The notes under the pieces: generated by a model
The model's input: only the letters and a program-made list of their open reading frames with translations
Told to the model about the DNA's origin: nothing
The model's database searches: none
Program-made: the position numbers and the translations under genes
Origin: Myxococcota bacterium
Lineage (GTDB): Bacteria > Myxococcota_A > UBA796 > UBA9615 > JAKLKC01
Direction of reading: 5' to 3'
DNA: 64,000 nt
Assembly: GCA_023150875.1 (NCBI GenBank)
Contig: JAKLKC010000021.1
Span: 1 to 64,000 of the forward strand
Shown: piece after piece, positions 10,282 through 21,281 of the stretch
Layout: each line of letters starts with the position of its first letter
Numbering within the stretch: the first letter of the stretch is position 1

Positions 10282-10968
10282 ATGCGATACGCCGCGTTCG
10301 CCGCAGTCCTCGCGCTCACCGCGGCCACCGCGTCCTCCTGCGCCACAGGTCTCAAGCACACGGTGGCCCTCGCCGACGTCCACCGCGCCGGCGAGGAGGC
10401 CCTCGCCTCCCTCGCGCCGATCCACCACGCCGCCTACCTGGCGCGGGTCCGGGCCCAGGGGACCCTCGCCGCCGTCGCCGAGGTCGCCGCGGAGATCCCG
10501 GTCGCGGGCAAGGCCATCGAGCTCGCCCGGGCGGATCTCCGGGCGGCGGAGGCGGAGGTCGCCGCCGCGAAGCTGGACTCGGACACGAACCGCCTCCGGG
10601 CAGCCGAGGACCGCCTCGCCCGGGACCGCACCGCGGTCCAGGCGGCCGAGGCCCGTCTCGCCTGGTCGAAGCTCCAGAAGGCCGCCCACGAGAAGGCCTC
10701 CGCCCAGGCCGAGGCCGAGGTGGTCCTGCGGGACGCCGAACTCGAGGAGGCCCGGGCCCGCCTGGTCGCTGGCCAGGACGCCTCCAAGGCGTCCCGGATC
10801 TACCTGTTGAGCGACTTCGCCCGCCAGGCCGAGGGCGCCCGGGCCACTTACCGGAAGGCCGCCCAGGTGGCGGAGGGGGCCCAGCGCGATGCCGACATCG
10901 CCCGCCGGAGCTGGGAGGCCCTCGCCCCCGGGATCGCCCCCGCCGGCGCTGCCCCCACCACCCCCTGA
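10282..10968 (+). CDS. Coiled-coil putative lipoprotein, unknown function
   Basis: A 228-residue protein with an N-terminal signal peptide ending at a Cys (TASSCATG) that could be lipidated. The rest is almost wholly Ala/Glu/Arg/Leu-rich heptad-like sequence, so a long periplasmic coiled coil is expected from about residue 50 to 210, with a short Pro/Ala tail. A TATACT box at 10235-10240 sits at -10 distance for a start site about 35 bases before the ATG, without a good -35. I recognise no catalytic motif. It resembles DUF4398-type helical envelope proteins only in a general way. Confidence 0.7.
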   Translation: MRYAAFAAVLALTAATASSCATGLKHTVALADVHRAGEEALASLAPIHHAAYLARVRAQGTLAAVAEVAAEIPVAGKAIELARADLRAAEAEVAAAKLDSDTNRLRAAEDRLARDRTAVQAAEARLAWSKLQKAAHEKASAQAEAEVVLRDAELEEARARLVAGQDASKASRIYLLSDFARQAEGARATYRKAAQVAEGAQRDADIARRSWEALAPGIAPAGAAPTTP

Positions 10969-10974
10969 TCCGCC

Positions 10975-11775
10975 TCAGGGGCCCGCGTCGTCCGGCTCCG
11001 GAGGGGCCTCCCCGAAGGCGCCGAGGGCGGAGATCCCCTCGTCGGAGCAGCGCAGCACCTCCGTGGTCACCGGGTGACCCGAGCCGGCGTGCTCGTGCAT
11101 GACCACGTCGGCGAGGCCCGGGAGCCAGGCGGGATCGCCGTCCTCGAAGGCCATCAGGAAGTCCCTGCACGGGGCGATGGCCACGACGGGCCATCCCAGC
11201 AGCGGAGCCACCCGCTCCCGCAGGTTGGGGGCGAGGAGCAGCGAGGCCTTGAACACCGAGTCGATCTGGAAGACCGCGCAGCGTCGACCTCGCATCCGGT
11301 GGACCTCGACGTGGGTGCCGTCCAGCAGCGAAGCCATGTTGCTCCGGGCCGCCCAGTGGACGTCCTCCGGCTCCAGGCCCCACCCCTCCAGGGTGCGCCC
11401 GGAGATCCAGGTGACGAAGCGCTCCTCCGGATCGGCGTAGACCAGGACCCGCGTCGTCCCCCGGGTGAGGGGCGCGTGGAGGGTGTCGCGGAACTCGTGG
11501 TGCAGGGACTCCAGGCTGAGGCGCACCCCCGAGCGGGCCACCAGCCAACCCGGGAGCCCCGCCGGGCCTTCCAGGACGGCGCGGACCACGCCCGGGACGG
11601 CCCCCAGGCCCCCGCGATCCCGGGCGGCGCGCACCATGGCGTCCAGGTCCACGAGGACCTGGTCCGCCCCCCGGTGGAGGGTGGCGCGGGCCGTCCCCGG
11701 GGCGTAGACGAGGTCCACCCCGCGGCGGCGCAGCTCTTCGGCGATCTCCTGGCGGAGCGGGGCGTCTTCGGACAT
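10975..11775 (-). CDS. DUF1444 (YtpQ-like) family protein
   Basis: A 266-residue protein of unknown function. It shows the DUF1444-like order: a segment describing a strand-helix pair (QVLVDLDAMVRAAR), a middle stretch RVLVYADPEERFVTWISGRTLEGWGL, and the C-terminal block SVFKASLLLAPNLRERVAPLLG...AIAPCRDFLMAFEDGD. I chose the ATG at 11775, 14 bases after the pabB stop. A longer frame starting at 11814 would overlap pabB by 26 bases and has no better ribosome site. It probably forms an operon with pabB. The family assignment is from pattern memory and could be wrong. Confidence 0.72.
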   Translation of the reverse strand: MSEDAPLRQEIAEELRRRGVDLVYAPGTARATLHRGADQVLVDLDAMVRAARDRGGLGAVPGVVRAVLEGPAGLPGWLVARSGVRLSLESLHHEFRDTLHAPLTRGTTRVLVYADPEERFVTWISGRTLEGWGLEPEDVHWAARSNMASLLDGTHVEVHRMRGRRCAVFQIDSVFKASLLLAPNLRERVAPLLGWPVVAIAPCRDFLMAFEDGDPAWLPGLADVVMHEHAGSGHPVTTEVLRCSDEGISALGAFGEAPPEPDDAGP

Positions 11776-11788
11776 GGGACCCCGAACG

Positions 11789-13273
11789 CTAGGCTTCCAG
11801 GGCCCCGGGGTCAACGCCCCCGGCGCCCCCCAGGACCTCCATCCAGGCTGCGGCCTTCACCAGGGACTCCCGGTACTCCTCGTCGGGGCGGCTGTCCCAG
11901 ACCACTCCCCCGCCCACCCCGAGGGTCACCCGGCCCCCTTGGAACGTCGCGGTGCGGATGGCGACGTTCAGGTCCGCGTGGCCGGTGAACGACAGGTAGC
12001 CGATGGCGCCGCAGTAGATCCCGCGCCGGTGGGGCTCCAGGGCGTCGATGAGGGCGAGGGCCCTGACCTTGGGGCAGCCGGTGACGGAGCCCGGCGGGAA
12101 GGTCGCGCGCAGCCAGTCCAGGGGCGACGTGCCCGGGCGCAGGCGGGCCCGCACGTCACCCACGCCGTGGTGGACCGTGGCGTAGCTCTCGATGGCCCGG
12201 GAGCAGGGGACGTGGACACCCCCCGGCACGGCCACGCGGCCGAGGTCGTTCCGGACCAGGTCGACGATCATCGCCAGTTCCGCCCGGTCCTTTTCCGACG
12301 CCACGAGGTCCCCCCGGGAGGCGGCGTCCCCCGCGGGCGCGGCGAGCCGGGGGCGGGTGCCCTTCACGGGGCGGCTGTCGGCGGCACCCCCGTCGACCTT
12401 CAGGAAACGCTCGGGGGAGTTGCTGGCGACGGTGAGGCCGGCGACGCGGAGGAAGGCGCCGTAGGGGGCCGGGCTGAGGACCCTCAGCCGCCGGTACGCC
12501 GTCAGGGGATCCCCCTCGCAGGCGGCCTCCAGCCTCTGGGCGAGGTTCACCTGATACACGTCGCCGGCCCCGATCCGCTCCCGGATCCGCCGAACCCGGT
12601 CGTGGTAGTCCCGGGGAGACAGGTCGGAGCGGGGAGGGCCAAGGAGGCGGAAGGGAGGGCGGGGCGCCGCGGGCCCCGCGCACGCGCGCCGGACCTCCCC
12701 GGCACTGCGGGACAGGGCTTCTCTCTCGGCGGGGTCGTCGGGATCGGCGCCGGGGAAGCACCGGCACAGCCAGGCGCGGTCCCGGTCGTGGTCGATGGCG
12801 ACGACGGTGTCGGCGACGGCGAGGCCGACGTGGGGCACGTGGGCGTCGTCCTCGGCGGAGTCCGGGACCCGCTCGAAGCTCCGGCCCAGGTCGTAGGACA
12901 GGAAGCCCGCCAGCCCGCCCGGGAACGGCGGGACCCCGTCATCCTCTTCCACTCCCTCGGGCCATGGGGCGAGGCCCAGCCTCGAGAACGCCTCCTCCAG
13001 CCCCGCGATCAGCGGCGCCCCGTCGAGGGAGGCCAGGAGGCGCGCGGCGCCGGACCCGCCCCCGGCGCCCGCGAGGCGGACCCGCAGCCTCTCGCCCTCG
13101 GCGACCAGCACGGCTGGGGGCGGCAGCGTCAGGAACGACCACCTCCCCGTCGTCGCCGTCCGCATGCCCGAGTCGAGCCACCCGCAGTCGTCCCCCCCGG
13201 CGAGCCCCTCCACGAGGCGATGGGCGGGCAGGTCCAGGGGGAGGAGCGAGGGGCGGGGCAGCAAGGCGGTCAA
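11789..13273 (-). CDS. pabB: Aminodeoxychorismate synthase component I
   Basis: Chorismate-utilising enzyme that makes 4-amino-4-deoxychorismate for folate. The C-terminal catalytic half has GDVYQVNLAQRL, SNSPERFL, the diagnostic PVKGTRPR (PabB proteins have the nucleophilic Lys where TrpE has Ala), EKDRAELAMIVDLVRNDLGR, FPPGSVTGCPKV and the GVGGGVVWDS end motif. The 494 residues are normal. The start codon appears to be TTG, and no better ATG lies close. No glutaminase partner (pabA) or lyase (pabC) is in the window. It is followed closely by the DUF1444-like gene. Isochorismate synthase at the start of the window uses the same precursor. Confidence 0.9.
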   Translation of the reverse strand: MTALLPRPSLLPLDLPAHRLVEGLAGGDDCGWLDSGMRTATTGRWSFLTLPPPAVLVAEGERLRVRLAGAGGGSGAARLLASLDGAPLIAGLEEAFSRLGLAPWPEGVEEDDGVPPFPGGLAGFLSYDLGRSFERVPDSAEDDAHVPHVGLAVADTVVAIDHDRDRAWLCRCFPGADPDDPAEREALSRSAGEVRRACAGPAAPRPPFRLLGPPRSDLSPRDYHDRVRRIRERIGAGDVYQVNLAQRLEAACEGDPLTAYRRLRVLSPAPYGAFLRVAGLTVASNSPERFLKVDGGAADSRPVKGTRPRLAAPAGDAASRGDLVASEKDRAELAMIVDLVRNDLGRVAVPGGVHVPCSRAIESYATVHHGVGDVRARLRPGTSPLDWLRATFPPGSVTGCPKVRALALIDALEPHRRGIYCGAIGYLSFTGHADLNVAIRTATFQGGRVTLGVGGGVVWDSRPDEEYRESLVKAAAWMEVLGGAGGVDPGALEA

Positions 13274-13366
13274 GGGGCCGGTTTCCGCCCCCCACTGTGC
13301 ACCGGGATGCGTCCCCCGCGGAAGCCCTTCCCCGTGATCCGGGCGCCGGGGCCCCCGCGGCCCGCC

Positions 13367-14755
13367 TCAGCCATCCCGCGGCGACCTGCGCGCCGCCAGC
13401 CAGCGGTAGAGGGTGGCGCGCCCGATCCCCAGGCGCTCCGCCGCCCTCCCGACGTGACCCGAGGTCGCCTCCAGCGCGTCCCTCACCGCCTCGTCCTGGA
13501 GCCGATGGAGGGTGGCGTCGGTCCCCGCGCCCCTCTCCATCCCCCGTCCCGCCACCGCGGGGCGAGGGGGAGGGGAGAGGCCTTCCCGCACCTCCTCGGG
13601 GAGGTCGTCGGGGCGGATCCATCCGTCTTCCGAGGAGATCAGCGCCCGGCGCACCGCGTTCTCGAGCTCCCGGACGTTGCCGGGCCAGCTCCACCCCATG
13701 AGGTCTCGCATCGCCTCGGGCGCGATCCCCCGGTGCGGTCGGATCGCCTCCCCGGTGTAGCGCCGCACCAGCGCCTCCACCAGGTCGGGCAGGTCCTCCA
13801 GCCGCTCCCGGAGGGGGGGTACCCGCAACGGGTATCCCGCCAGCCGGTAGTAGAGATCGGTCCGGAACCGCCCCTCGGCGATCCGGGCCCGGAGGTCGAC
13901 GTGGGTCGCCGACACCACCCGCACGTCCACCGCGACCGGGCGGTCGGATCCCACCGGATCCACCGTCCCCTCCTGGAGCGCCCTCAGCATCCGCGCCTGG
14001 GTCTGGGGCGCCATCTCGGCCACCTCGTCCAGGAAGAGGGTCCCCCCCTCGGCCTGCTGGAAGCGCCCGCGCCGACGCTCCGCCGCCCCGGTGAAGGCCC
14101 CCTTCTCGTGGCCGAACAGCTCGCTCTCCTGGAGCCCCTCGGGGATCGCCGCGCAGTTCACGGCGACGAACGGCGCCCGGGCGCGGCGCCCGAGGGCATG
14201 GATCCGCCGGGCGAAGAGCTCCTTCCCGGTCCCGGTCTCCCCTTGGACGAGCACGGGGATGTCGCTGCGGGCCACCCGGTCCACGTGCCGGAGGGCCTCG
14301 ACGATGGCGGCGCTGGTCCCCACCACGTCGCCGTCGTGCGCCGCCCCCGGGGTCGCGGGATCGCCGGCCTCGCCGGAGCCAGCCAGGGCCCGCTCCACGC
14401 TGGCCACCAGGTGCCCCCGCTCCGCCGGCTTGACCAGGTAGTCGCTGGCCCCAGCGCGCATGCACCTCACGGCGGCCCCCACCTCGTCCGCCGCCGTCAG
14501 CACCACCGCCGGGAGCGCGTGGCCTCCCCGGCGGAGCCGCTGCAGCACCTCCGCGCCGTCCATCCCCGGCATCCGCATGTCCAGGACGACGCAGTCCGGC
14601 CGCACGCCCCCGGCGGCGAGGTCCCGGAGGAAGGCGGCACCCCCCGGGTACTCCGAGACGGCGTGGCCGGCCAGCAGCAGCCACCTCGCCACGAGCTGGC
14701 GCTGCGCCGACTCGTCGTCGACCACGCAGATCCGCGCAGGCGCTGCTCCGACCAT
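13367..14755 (-). CDS. NtrC-type sigma-54 response regulator
   Basis: A 462-residue three-domain regulator. Residues 8-120 are a receiver (DDE acid pair, phospho-acceptor Asp in VVLDMRMPGMDG, conserved Lys in LVKP). Residues about 140-370 are a sigma-54 AAA+ domain with Walker A GETGTGKE, the sigma-54 contact loop GAFTGA, FLDEVAEM and the WPGNVRELEN motif. The C-terminus is a Fis-type helix-turn-helix. It should activate sigma-54 promoters after phosphorylation. A divergently transcribed histidine kinase starts 180 bases away and is the likely partner, although that kinase gene is frameshifted. The target genes are unknown. Confidence 0.92.
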   Translation of the reverse strand: MVGAAPARICVVDDESAQRQLVARWLLLAGHAVSEYPGGAAFLRDLAAGGVRPDCVVLDMRMPGMDGAEVLQRLRRGGHALPAVVLTAADEVGAAVRCMRAGASDYLVKPAERGHLVASVERALAGSGEAGDPATPGAAHDGDVVGTSAAIVEALRHVDRVARSDIPVLVQGETGTGKELFARRIHALGRRARAPFVAVNCAAIPEGLQESELFGHEKGAFTGAAERRRGRFQQAEGGTLFLDEVAEMAPQTQARMLRALQEGTVDPVGSDRPVAVDVRVVSATHVDLRARIAEGRFRTDLYYRLAGYPLRVPPLRERLEDLPDLVEALVRRYTGEAIRPHRGIAPEAMRDLMGWSWPGNVRELENAVRRALISSEDGWIRPDDLPEEVREGLSPPPRPAVAGRGMERGAGTDATLHRLQDEAVRDALEATSGHVGRAAERLGIGRATLYRWLAARRSPRDG

Positions 14756-14934
14756 CTTGGACCGCCACTCCGCTCCCCTCCTATCGGTCCCCAGCCCCCC
14801 GCAATCGAGCCCCCGCGCTCAAGGCGCGTTCCGGGGCGCCGAAGGGGCTGGGGCCACGAAACGGATGCAGGACGGCGCGACCCTGTCCCGCGGAGCGACG
14901 CGCTCCGGGCGGCGGAACCGCCGAGGAGGGCGCC

Positions 14935-16102
14935 GTGGGCCGAGCCGCCCGGGCCCGAAGGCCGCCGGAGATCCACGCCGCCGACGCCCCCTGCGCCCCC
15001 GCGCCCCGGGACGCGCCCCCGGCCCGCTCGCCGGGTGCGGGGGAAGCGCGCCTGGCCTTGCTCTCGGCGGCGGTACGGTCCTCCCCAGGACCCGTGGTGG
15101 TCACCGACGCCCTGGACCGGGTGGTCGCGGCGAGCGAGGGACTGCTCCGGGCCATCGGCCGCGAGGAGTCCGACGTCCGGGGCGAGCCCTTCGCCTCGCT
15201 GATCGCGCGGGAGGAGGGCGCCCCCCGGGCCGGTACCCGGCTGCGGGAGGCGGAGCGGGGGGGCTGGCAGGGGGACCTCCTCTTCCGGGGGGGGGGGAGC
15301 GGCGCGGGCGCCCGTGCGCGCGGCGGCACGGGCGGTGCGGAGCCCGGAGGGGGCCGTCCTGGGGTACGTCACCCTGGGCCAGGAGTCCGACGCCCATAGG
15401 GACGCCGAGCGCCGCAAGGACCGCTTCCTCGCCCTGATCGGTCACGAACTCCGGACCCCCCTGGCCTCGGTGCAGGGCTTCGCCCGGCTCCTGGTGGAGG
15501 AGCCCGACATGGCCCCCGACCTGCGGGCGGGCTACCTCGCCGTCCTGGACGCGGAGGCGAGCCGCCTGCGGGAGCTCCTGGAGGACCTGCTGCGGGCCGC
15601 GCGCCTCCAGTCGGGGGAGTGGCGCCTGGCCCCACGCCCGCTGGACCCCTTCTCCGCGGTCCGGGACATCGTCGACCGGGCCGTGCCCCTGGCCCGGGCC
15701 CAGGGACGGACCCTGCTGCTGGGACCCCTCCCTCCGGGCGCCCGGGTGCTCGCCGATCCGGACCTCTGGCCCCTCACCCTCAGGAACGTCCTGCAGAACG
15801 CCATCCGCTACGGCGCCGAGGGGGGGACCGTCACGGTCGGGGGCGCGGTCCAGGACGGCGAGGCCGTGGTGACGGTCACCGACGACGGGCCGGGCATCGA
15901 CGAGGACGAGCTGCCCCGCGTGTTCGACCGCTTCTTCCGGGGCCGGGCGAGCGCGGGGGTCCCCGGGACCGGCCTCGGGCTGTCCATCGCCCGGGACGTC
16001 GCCTGGCGGCACCGGGGCGACCTGGTCCTCCGGCGCGGCACCGGCGGCGGGACCGTCGCCGAGGCCCGCTGGCCCCTGGTCCTCTCGGGCCCGCGCCGCT
16101 GA
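14935..16102 (+). CDS. PAS-domain sensor histidine kinase, frameshifted at a G11 run
   Basis: Two overlapping frames together make one kinase. The first (14935-15399, GTG start) encodes a PAS-like sensor (PVVVTDALDRVVAASEGLLRAIGR) up to GWQGDLLF. The second (frame of 15314-16102) continues the end of the PAS fold (EGAVLGYVTLG). It then gives the H box ALIGHELRTPLAS, N box RNVLQNAIRYG, DDGPGI and GTGLGLSIA. The switch lies at eleven consecutive G at 15287-15297, and ten G would give one open frame. This could be a sequencing error, a recent mutation or a phase-variable tract. No membrane segments are seen, so a soluble kinase is expected. It is divergent from the NtrC-type regulator. Confidence 0.8.
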
Positions 16103-16181
16103 AGTCTGCCGGCCGGGATGACCCTTCCGCCGCCGCACGGGGCGCGTTATCCTCCCGTTCCACTCCCGAGGGAACATCCGC

Positions 16182-16697
16182 ATGGAGCGCGTCAAGAGCC
16201 TGATCCGGGACGTCCCCGACTTCCCCAAGCCCGGGATCCTGTTCAAGGACATCACGCCGATCTTCCAGGACCCGAAAGTGTTCGGCGTCGTGCAGGACGC
16301 GCTCTACGAGCGCCTCTCCTCCACGCCGGCCGACGTGATCGCCGGCATCGAGTCCCGGGGGTTCCTGTTCGGGGCCCCCCTGGCGCTGCGGATGGGCCTG
16401 CCCTTCGTCCCGGTCCGCAAGGCGGGCAAGCTCCCGTGGCGGACCGTCTCCCAGAGCTACGACCTGGAGTACGGCTCCGCGACCATCGAGATGCACGAGG
16501 ACGCGGTCAAGCCCGGCCAGAGGGTCCTGATGATCGACGACCTCCTCGCCACCGGAGGCACCGCCGCGGCGGCGGTCTCCCTCGTCCGCAAGATGGACGC
16601 CCAGGTCGTGGAGTGCGTCTTCGTGATCGAGCTGGACTTCCTGGGCGGCCGCAAGGTGTTGGCGCCGACCACCGTCACCAGCCTCATCCGCTATTAG
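16182..16697 (+). CDS. apt: Adenine phosphoribosyltransferase
   Basis: Purine salvage enzyme that makes AMP from adenine and PRPP. It has 171 residues, normal for the family. Motifs are PDFPKPGILFKDITPIF at the N-terminus, GIESRGFLFGAPLA, and the PRPP-binding loop VLMIDDLLATGGTAAA. The start is ATG preceded by a GAGGGAA site. A TATCCT box at 16148-16153 may be its -10. The final four bases overlap the end of the convergent trpS gene. Confidence 0.96.
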   Translation: MERVKSLIRDVPDFPKPGILFKDITPIFQDPKVFGVVQDALYERLSSTPADVIAGIESRGFLFGAPLALRMGLPFVPVRKAGKLPWRTVSQSYDLEYGSATIEMHEDAVKPGQRVLMIDDLLATGGTAAAAVSLVRKMDAQVVECVFVIELDFLGGRKVLAPTTVTSLIRY

Positions 16698-17728
16698 GTC
16701 CCGACCCCGGCGGCCCTCTGGGCGCGGCGCAGCACCGGCGCCGCCAGGTCCCGGGCGCGCTCGGCGCCCCGGGCGAGGATCCCGTCCAGGTAGGCGGGAT
16801 CGGCGACGATGCGGGCGTAGGCTTCCCGGATGGGGGCCAGCGTGGCCTCGACCCGCTCCGCCACCTCGGCCTTGAGGTGCCCGTAGCCCTTCCCCTCCCG
16901 ATCGAGGCGCTCGGCCAGGGCGTCCCGGGACTCCGCGCCCCCCAGAGCCTCGTACAGCTCGATGAGGTTCCGCACGCCGGGGGTCGCCTCGTCGTAGCGG
17001 AACTCCCGCCCCGAGTCGGTCCTGGCGCCCATGATGGCCTTCCGCGCCACCGCGGGAGGGTCGAGGAGCCCCACCGAGTGCCCCGGCGCCCGCTCCCCCG
17101 TGCTCTTGCTCATCTTCGCGGTGGGGTCGTCCAGGCCCATGACCCGGGCGCCTCCCGAGCGGATCATCGCCTCGGGGGGCACGAAGACCTCGCCGAACAG
17201 CGAGTTGAACCGCAGGGCCACGTCCCGGGCCAGCTCCACGTGCTGTCGCTGGTCCTCTCCCACCGGCACCAGGTCCGTCTCGTAGAGCAGGATGTCGGCC
17301 GCCTGGAGCACCGGGTAGCACAGCAGGCCCGTGCCCACGCTCCCGAGGCGACCCGACTTCGCCTTGAATTGGGTCATCCGCTGGAGCCACCCCAGCGGCG
17401 TGGTGCAGGTCAGCAGCCAGGCCAGCTCGGAGTGGGCGGGGACCTCCGACTGGACGAAGATCGTCGAGCGGTCGGGGTCGACCCCCGCCGCGACGTACAG
17501 GGCCGCCACCTCCCTGACCTTGGCTCGCAGCCCTCCCGGGTCCACCGCCTCGGGGACCGTCAGCGCGTGCAGGTCGACCACGCAGAACAGGCTGTCGAAC
17601 CGGTGCTGCTCCCGGGCCCACACGGCGAGGGCGCCCACGTAGTTCCCGATGTGGAGCTTGCCCGTGGGCTGCACCCCCGAGAAGACCCGCCTCTTCGGCG
17701 CTCCGTCGGGCCCCGTCGTCGCCGTCAC
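16694..17728 (-). CDS. trpS: Tryptophanyl-tRNA synthetase
   Basis: Class I aminoacyl-tRNA synthetase charging tRNA-Trp. It has 344 residues. The HIGH-type signature is PTGKLHIGNYVGAL. The KMSKS signature is intact (AKMSKSTGE). FSGVQPTG at the N-terminus and GEDQRQHVELARD in the middle are typical of bacterial TrpS. It lies downstream of coaE and the FHA-type regulator on the same strand, 60 bases after coaE, and converges with apt. Confidence 0.96.
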   Translation of the reverse strand: MTATTGPDGAPKRRVFSGVQPTGKLHIGNYVGALAVWAREQHRFDSLFCVVDLHALTVPEAVDPGGLRAKVREVAALYVAAGVDPDRSTIFVQSEVPAHSELAWLLTCTTPLGWLQRMTQFKAKSGRLGSVGTGLLCYPVLQAADILLYETDLVPVGEDQRQHVELARDVALRFNSLFGEVFVPPEAMIRSGGARVMGLDDPTAKMSKSTGERAPGHSVGLLDPPAVARKAIMGARTDSGREFRYDEATPGVRNLIELYEALGGAESRDALAERLDREGKGYGHLKAEVAERVEATLAPIREAYARIVADPAYLDGILARGAERARDLAAPVLRRAQRAAGVGT

Positions 17729-17788
17729 GTTCCCTCACCTGTTCTGATCCGAGGAAGGAGAGGAGCATGGGGTCCGCGCCCCCGGACT

Positions 17789-18400
17789 TCAACGGGTCTG
17801 CCCCGATCTCGCCTCCATCCACCCCACCAGCGCATCCACCCGGGCCTCCAGGTCGCCCCGGGACCCTCGGTTGTCCACCAGGAAGTCCGCCAGCCTCTCC
17901 TTCTCGGCCAGGGGGAGCTGGGCGCCGATCCGCGCCCGGGCCTCGTCTTCGCCGAGACCCTCCCGGGCCATCAGCCGGGCGATCTGCTGCTCGGGGCGGC
18001 AGGTCACCACGATCAGCCCGGCGTAGTCCCGGTACGTCCCGGTCTCCACCATCAGGGCCGCCGACACGACCGCGTAGGGCCGGCCCTCCAGGGCCAGTTC
18101 GATGATCCGCCGCCCCATCGCCTCGCGGATCCGGGGGTGGGTGATGGCCTCCAGCCAGCGCCGCGCCTCGGCGTCGGCGAACACCTTCGCCCCCAGTGCC
18201 TTGCGATCCAGGGTCCCATCCGGTGCCAGCACCTCTTCCCCGAAGGCCGCCACGACCTCGGCGAAGGCGGGGGAGCCCGGCTCGACCACCGCCCGGGCGA
18301 AGGCGTCGGCGTCCAGCACCGGCACGCCGCGGCGGCGGAGCAGCGCCTCCACGGCGCTCTTGCCCGCGGCGATCCCGCCGGTCAGGCCGAAGACGAGCAT
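17789..18400 (-). CDS. coaE: Dephospho-CoA kinase
   Basis: Catalyses the last step of coenzyme A synthesis, phosphorylating the ribose 3'-OH. It has 203 residues. The Walker A region is GLTGGIAAGKSAVE, followed by DADAFARAVVEPG and THPRIREAM. The lid-region arginines lie in CRPEQQIARLMAREGL. It starts with ATG 10 bases after the stop of the FHA-GAF-sigma54 regulator, so it is probably co-transcribed with it and followed by trpS. Confidence 0.95.
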   Translation of the reverse strand: MLVFGLTGGIAAGKSAVEALLRRRGVPVLDADAFARAVVEPGSPAFAEVVAAFGEEVLAPDGTLDRKALGAKVFADAEARRWLEAITHPRIREAMGRRIIELALEGRPYAVVSAALMVETGTYRDYAGLIVVTCRPEQQIARLMAREGLGEDEARARIGAQLPLAEKERLADFLVDNRGSRGDLEARVDALVGWMEARSGQTR

Positions 18401-18410
18401 CCCGCTGGCC

Positions 18411-20228
<1,818 letters not shown>

Positions 20229-20232
20229 GGGC

Positions 20233-21123
20233 TCACGGTGGCGTCGGGGACGCGGGGTTCCACGCCTGGGGCGGGGACGGGGTCGCGGCGTCGGGGGCCG
20301 GATCGCGGGCAGGGGGAGGCGGGTCCATCCCCGCCTGGGCCGACACGCGGGGGCGCCTCCTGCCAGGACGGTCGCGGAATACTAGCGCATCGACGGCGCC
20401 CACGACCAACGTGCCCATGAGTGCGCCGAAGAGGACATGGTTGGCGGTGCGGATGCGGGTGAGGCGTTCCACGTTCTCGGTGGTGACGTCGGGGTTCTCC
20501 TCCTTCAGGACCTGGTAGGTGATGGCGGTGGAGGCGAAGAGCCCGACTTCGAGACCGGCGAGGATCGCCCCCTTCGCCGGCTGTCGGTTCAGGAACTGGC
20601 CGACCCCCGGCGGCAGGATCCACAGGGGGACCCCCCTCGGATCGTAGATCGTGCCCACGGGGTAGGCGCGGCCGGGCAGGGTAGACTCGACGGCGGCGGG
20701 GAAGCGCTCCAGGGTCCACCCCTTCTCCTTCCGCACCTGCTCGAACGCGGCGAGGAACTTCGGGAGGGTGAACACCGGGTCGAGCTGGACGTCGGGGTCG
20801 AGCTTCAGCGTCTCCAGGCAGTGGGCGCGGGACGCCTCGAAGTCGTAGGTTACGAAGTAGGCCTTCGCCAGGAGCAGGTGGGCCTCGACCCGGTCCTCCC
20901 TCGTCCCCGTCGGGGCGCGCCGGCCGTCGGCGGACTTGACCGCGGGCTCCAGCAGGGCGATGACCTGCTCGTAGTCCCCCACCTCGTAGGCGCCTCGCGC
21001 CCTCTCCAGGGGCGTCGCGCCGGCCGCGCGGACCTCCCCGACGCCGGAGAGGGCCAGCGCGGCGCAGAGCACGATACCGACAGGAGTCCTCCAAGAGGAA
21101 CGGCGCGATGTCCTTGCTGCCAT
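20233..21123 (-). CDS. Exported TPR-like protein with two C-terminal membrane segments
   Basis: A 296-residue protein of unknown function. It has a signal peptide (GIVLCAALALSGVGEVRAAGA), then a TPR-like helical domain (ARGAYEVGDYEQVIALLEPAV... LLLAKAYFVTYDFEASRAHC) to about residue 130. A PEGA-like or strand-rich stretch around VGTIYDPRGVPLWILPPG comes next, followed by two hydrophobic segments (AILAGLEVGLFASTAITYQV and HVLFGALMGTLVVGAVDALV) and a Pro-rich tail. I chose the ATG at 21123 because it gives a proper signal peptide. The frame is open further upstream. It is probably the first gene of an operon with the FHA activator. The 45233-46069 protein has the same general plan. Confidence 0.75.
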   Translation of the reverse strand: MAARTSRRSSWRTPVGIVLCAALALSGVGEVRAAGATPLERARGAYEVGDYEQVIALLEPAVKSADGRRAPTGTREDRVEAHLLLAKAYFVTYDFEASRAHCLETLKLDPDVQLDPVFTLPKFLAAFEQVRKEKGWTLERFPAAVESTLPGRAYPVGTIYDPRGVPLWILPPGVGQFLNRQPAKGAILAGLEVGLFASTAITYQVLKEENPDVTTENVERLTRIRTANHVLFGALMGTLVVGAVDALVFRDRPGRRRPRVSAQAGMDPPPPARDPAPDAATPSPPQAWNPASPTPP

Positions 21124-21281
21124 CCCACAAAGGCCTGCGGCCCCGCGACCGTCGCCCCGCCTCGCCTCCCCCTCCGGCGACGCGCGGGACGAGCGCCGTC
21201 TACTTTGCACCGCCCCCCGCTCCCGGTCAAAGGCCGCCCGGCTGGGTTTCGCGCGCGGGTCCCGGCGTCCGCGCCCTGGCG

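Noticed and set aside
14756-14934. Sigma-54 promoter between the regulator and kinase genes
   Set aside because: A GG...GC pair near 14850 does not have the required 10-base spacing.
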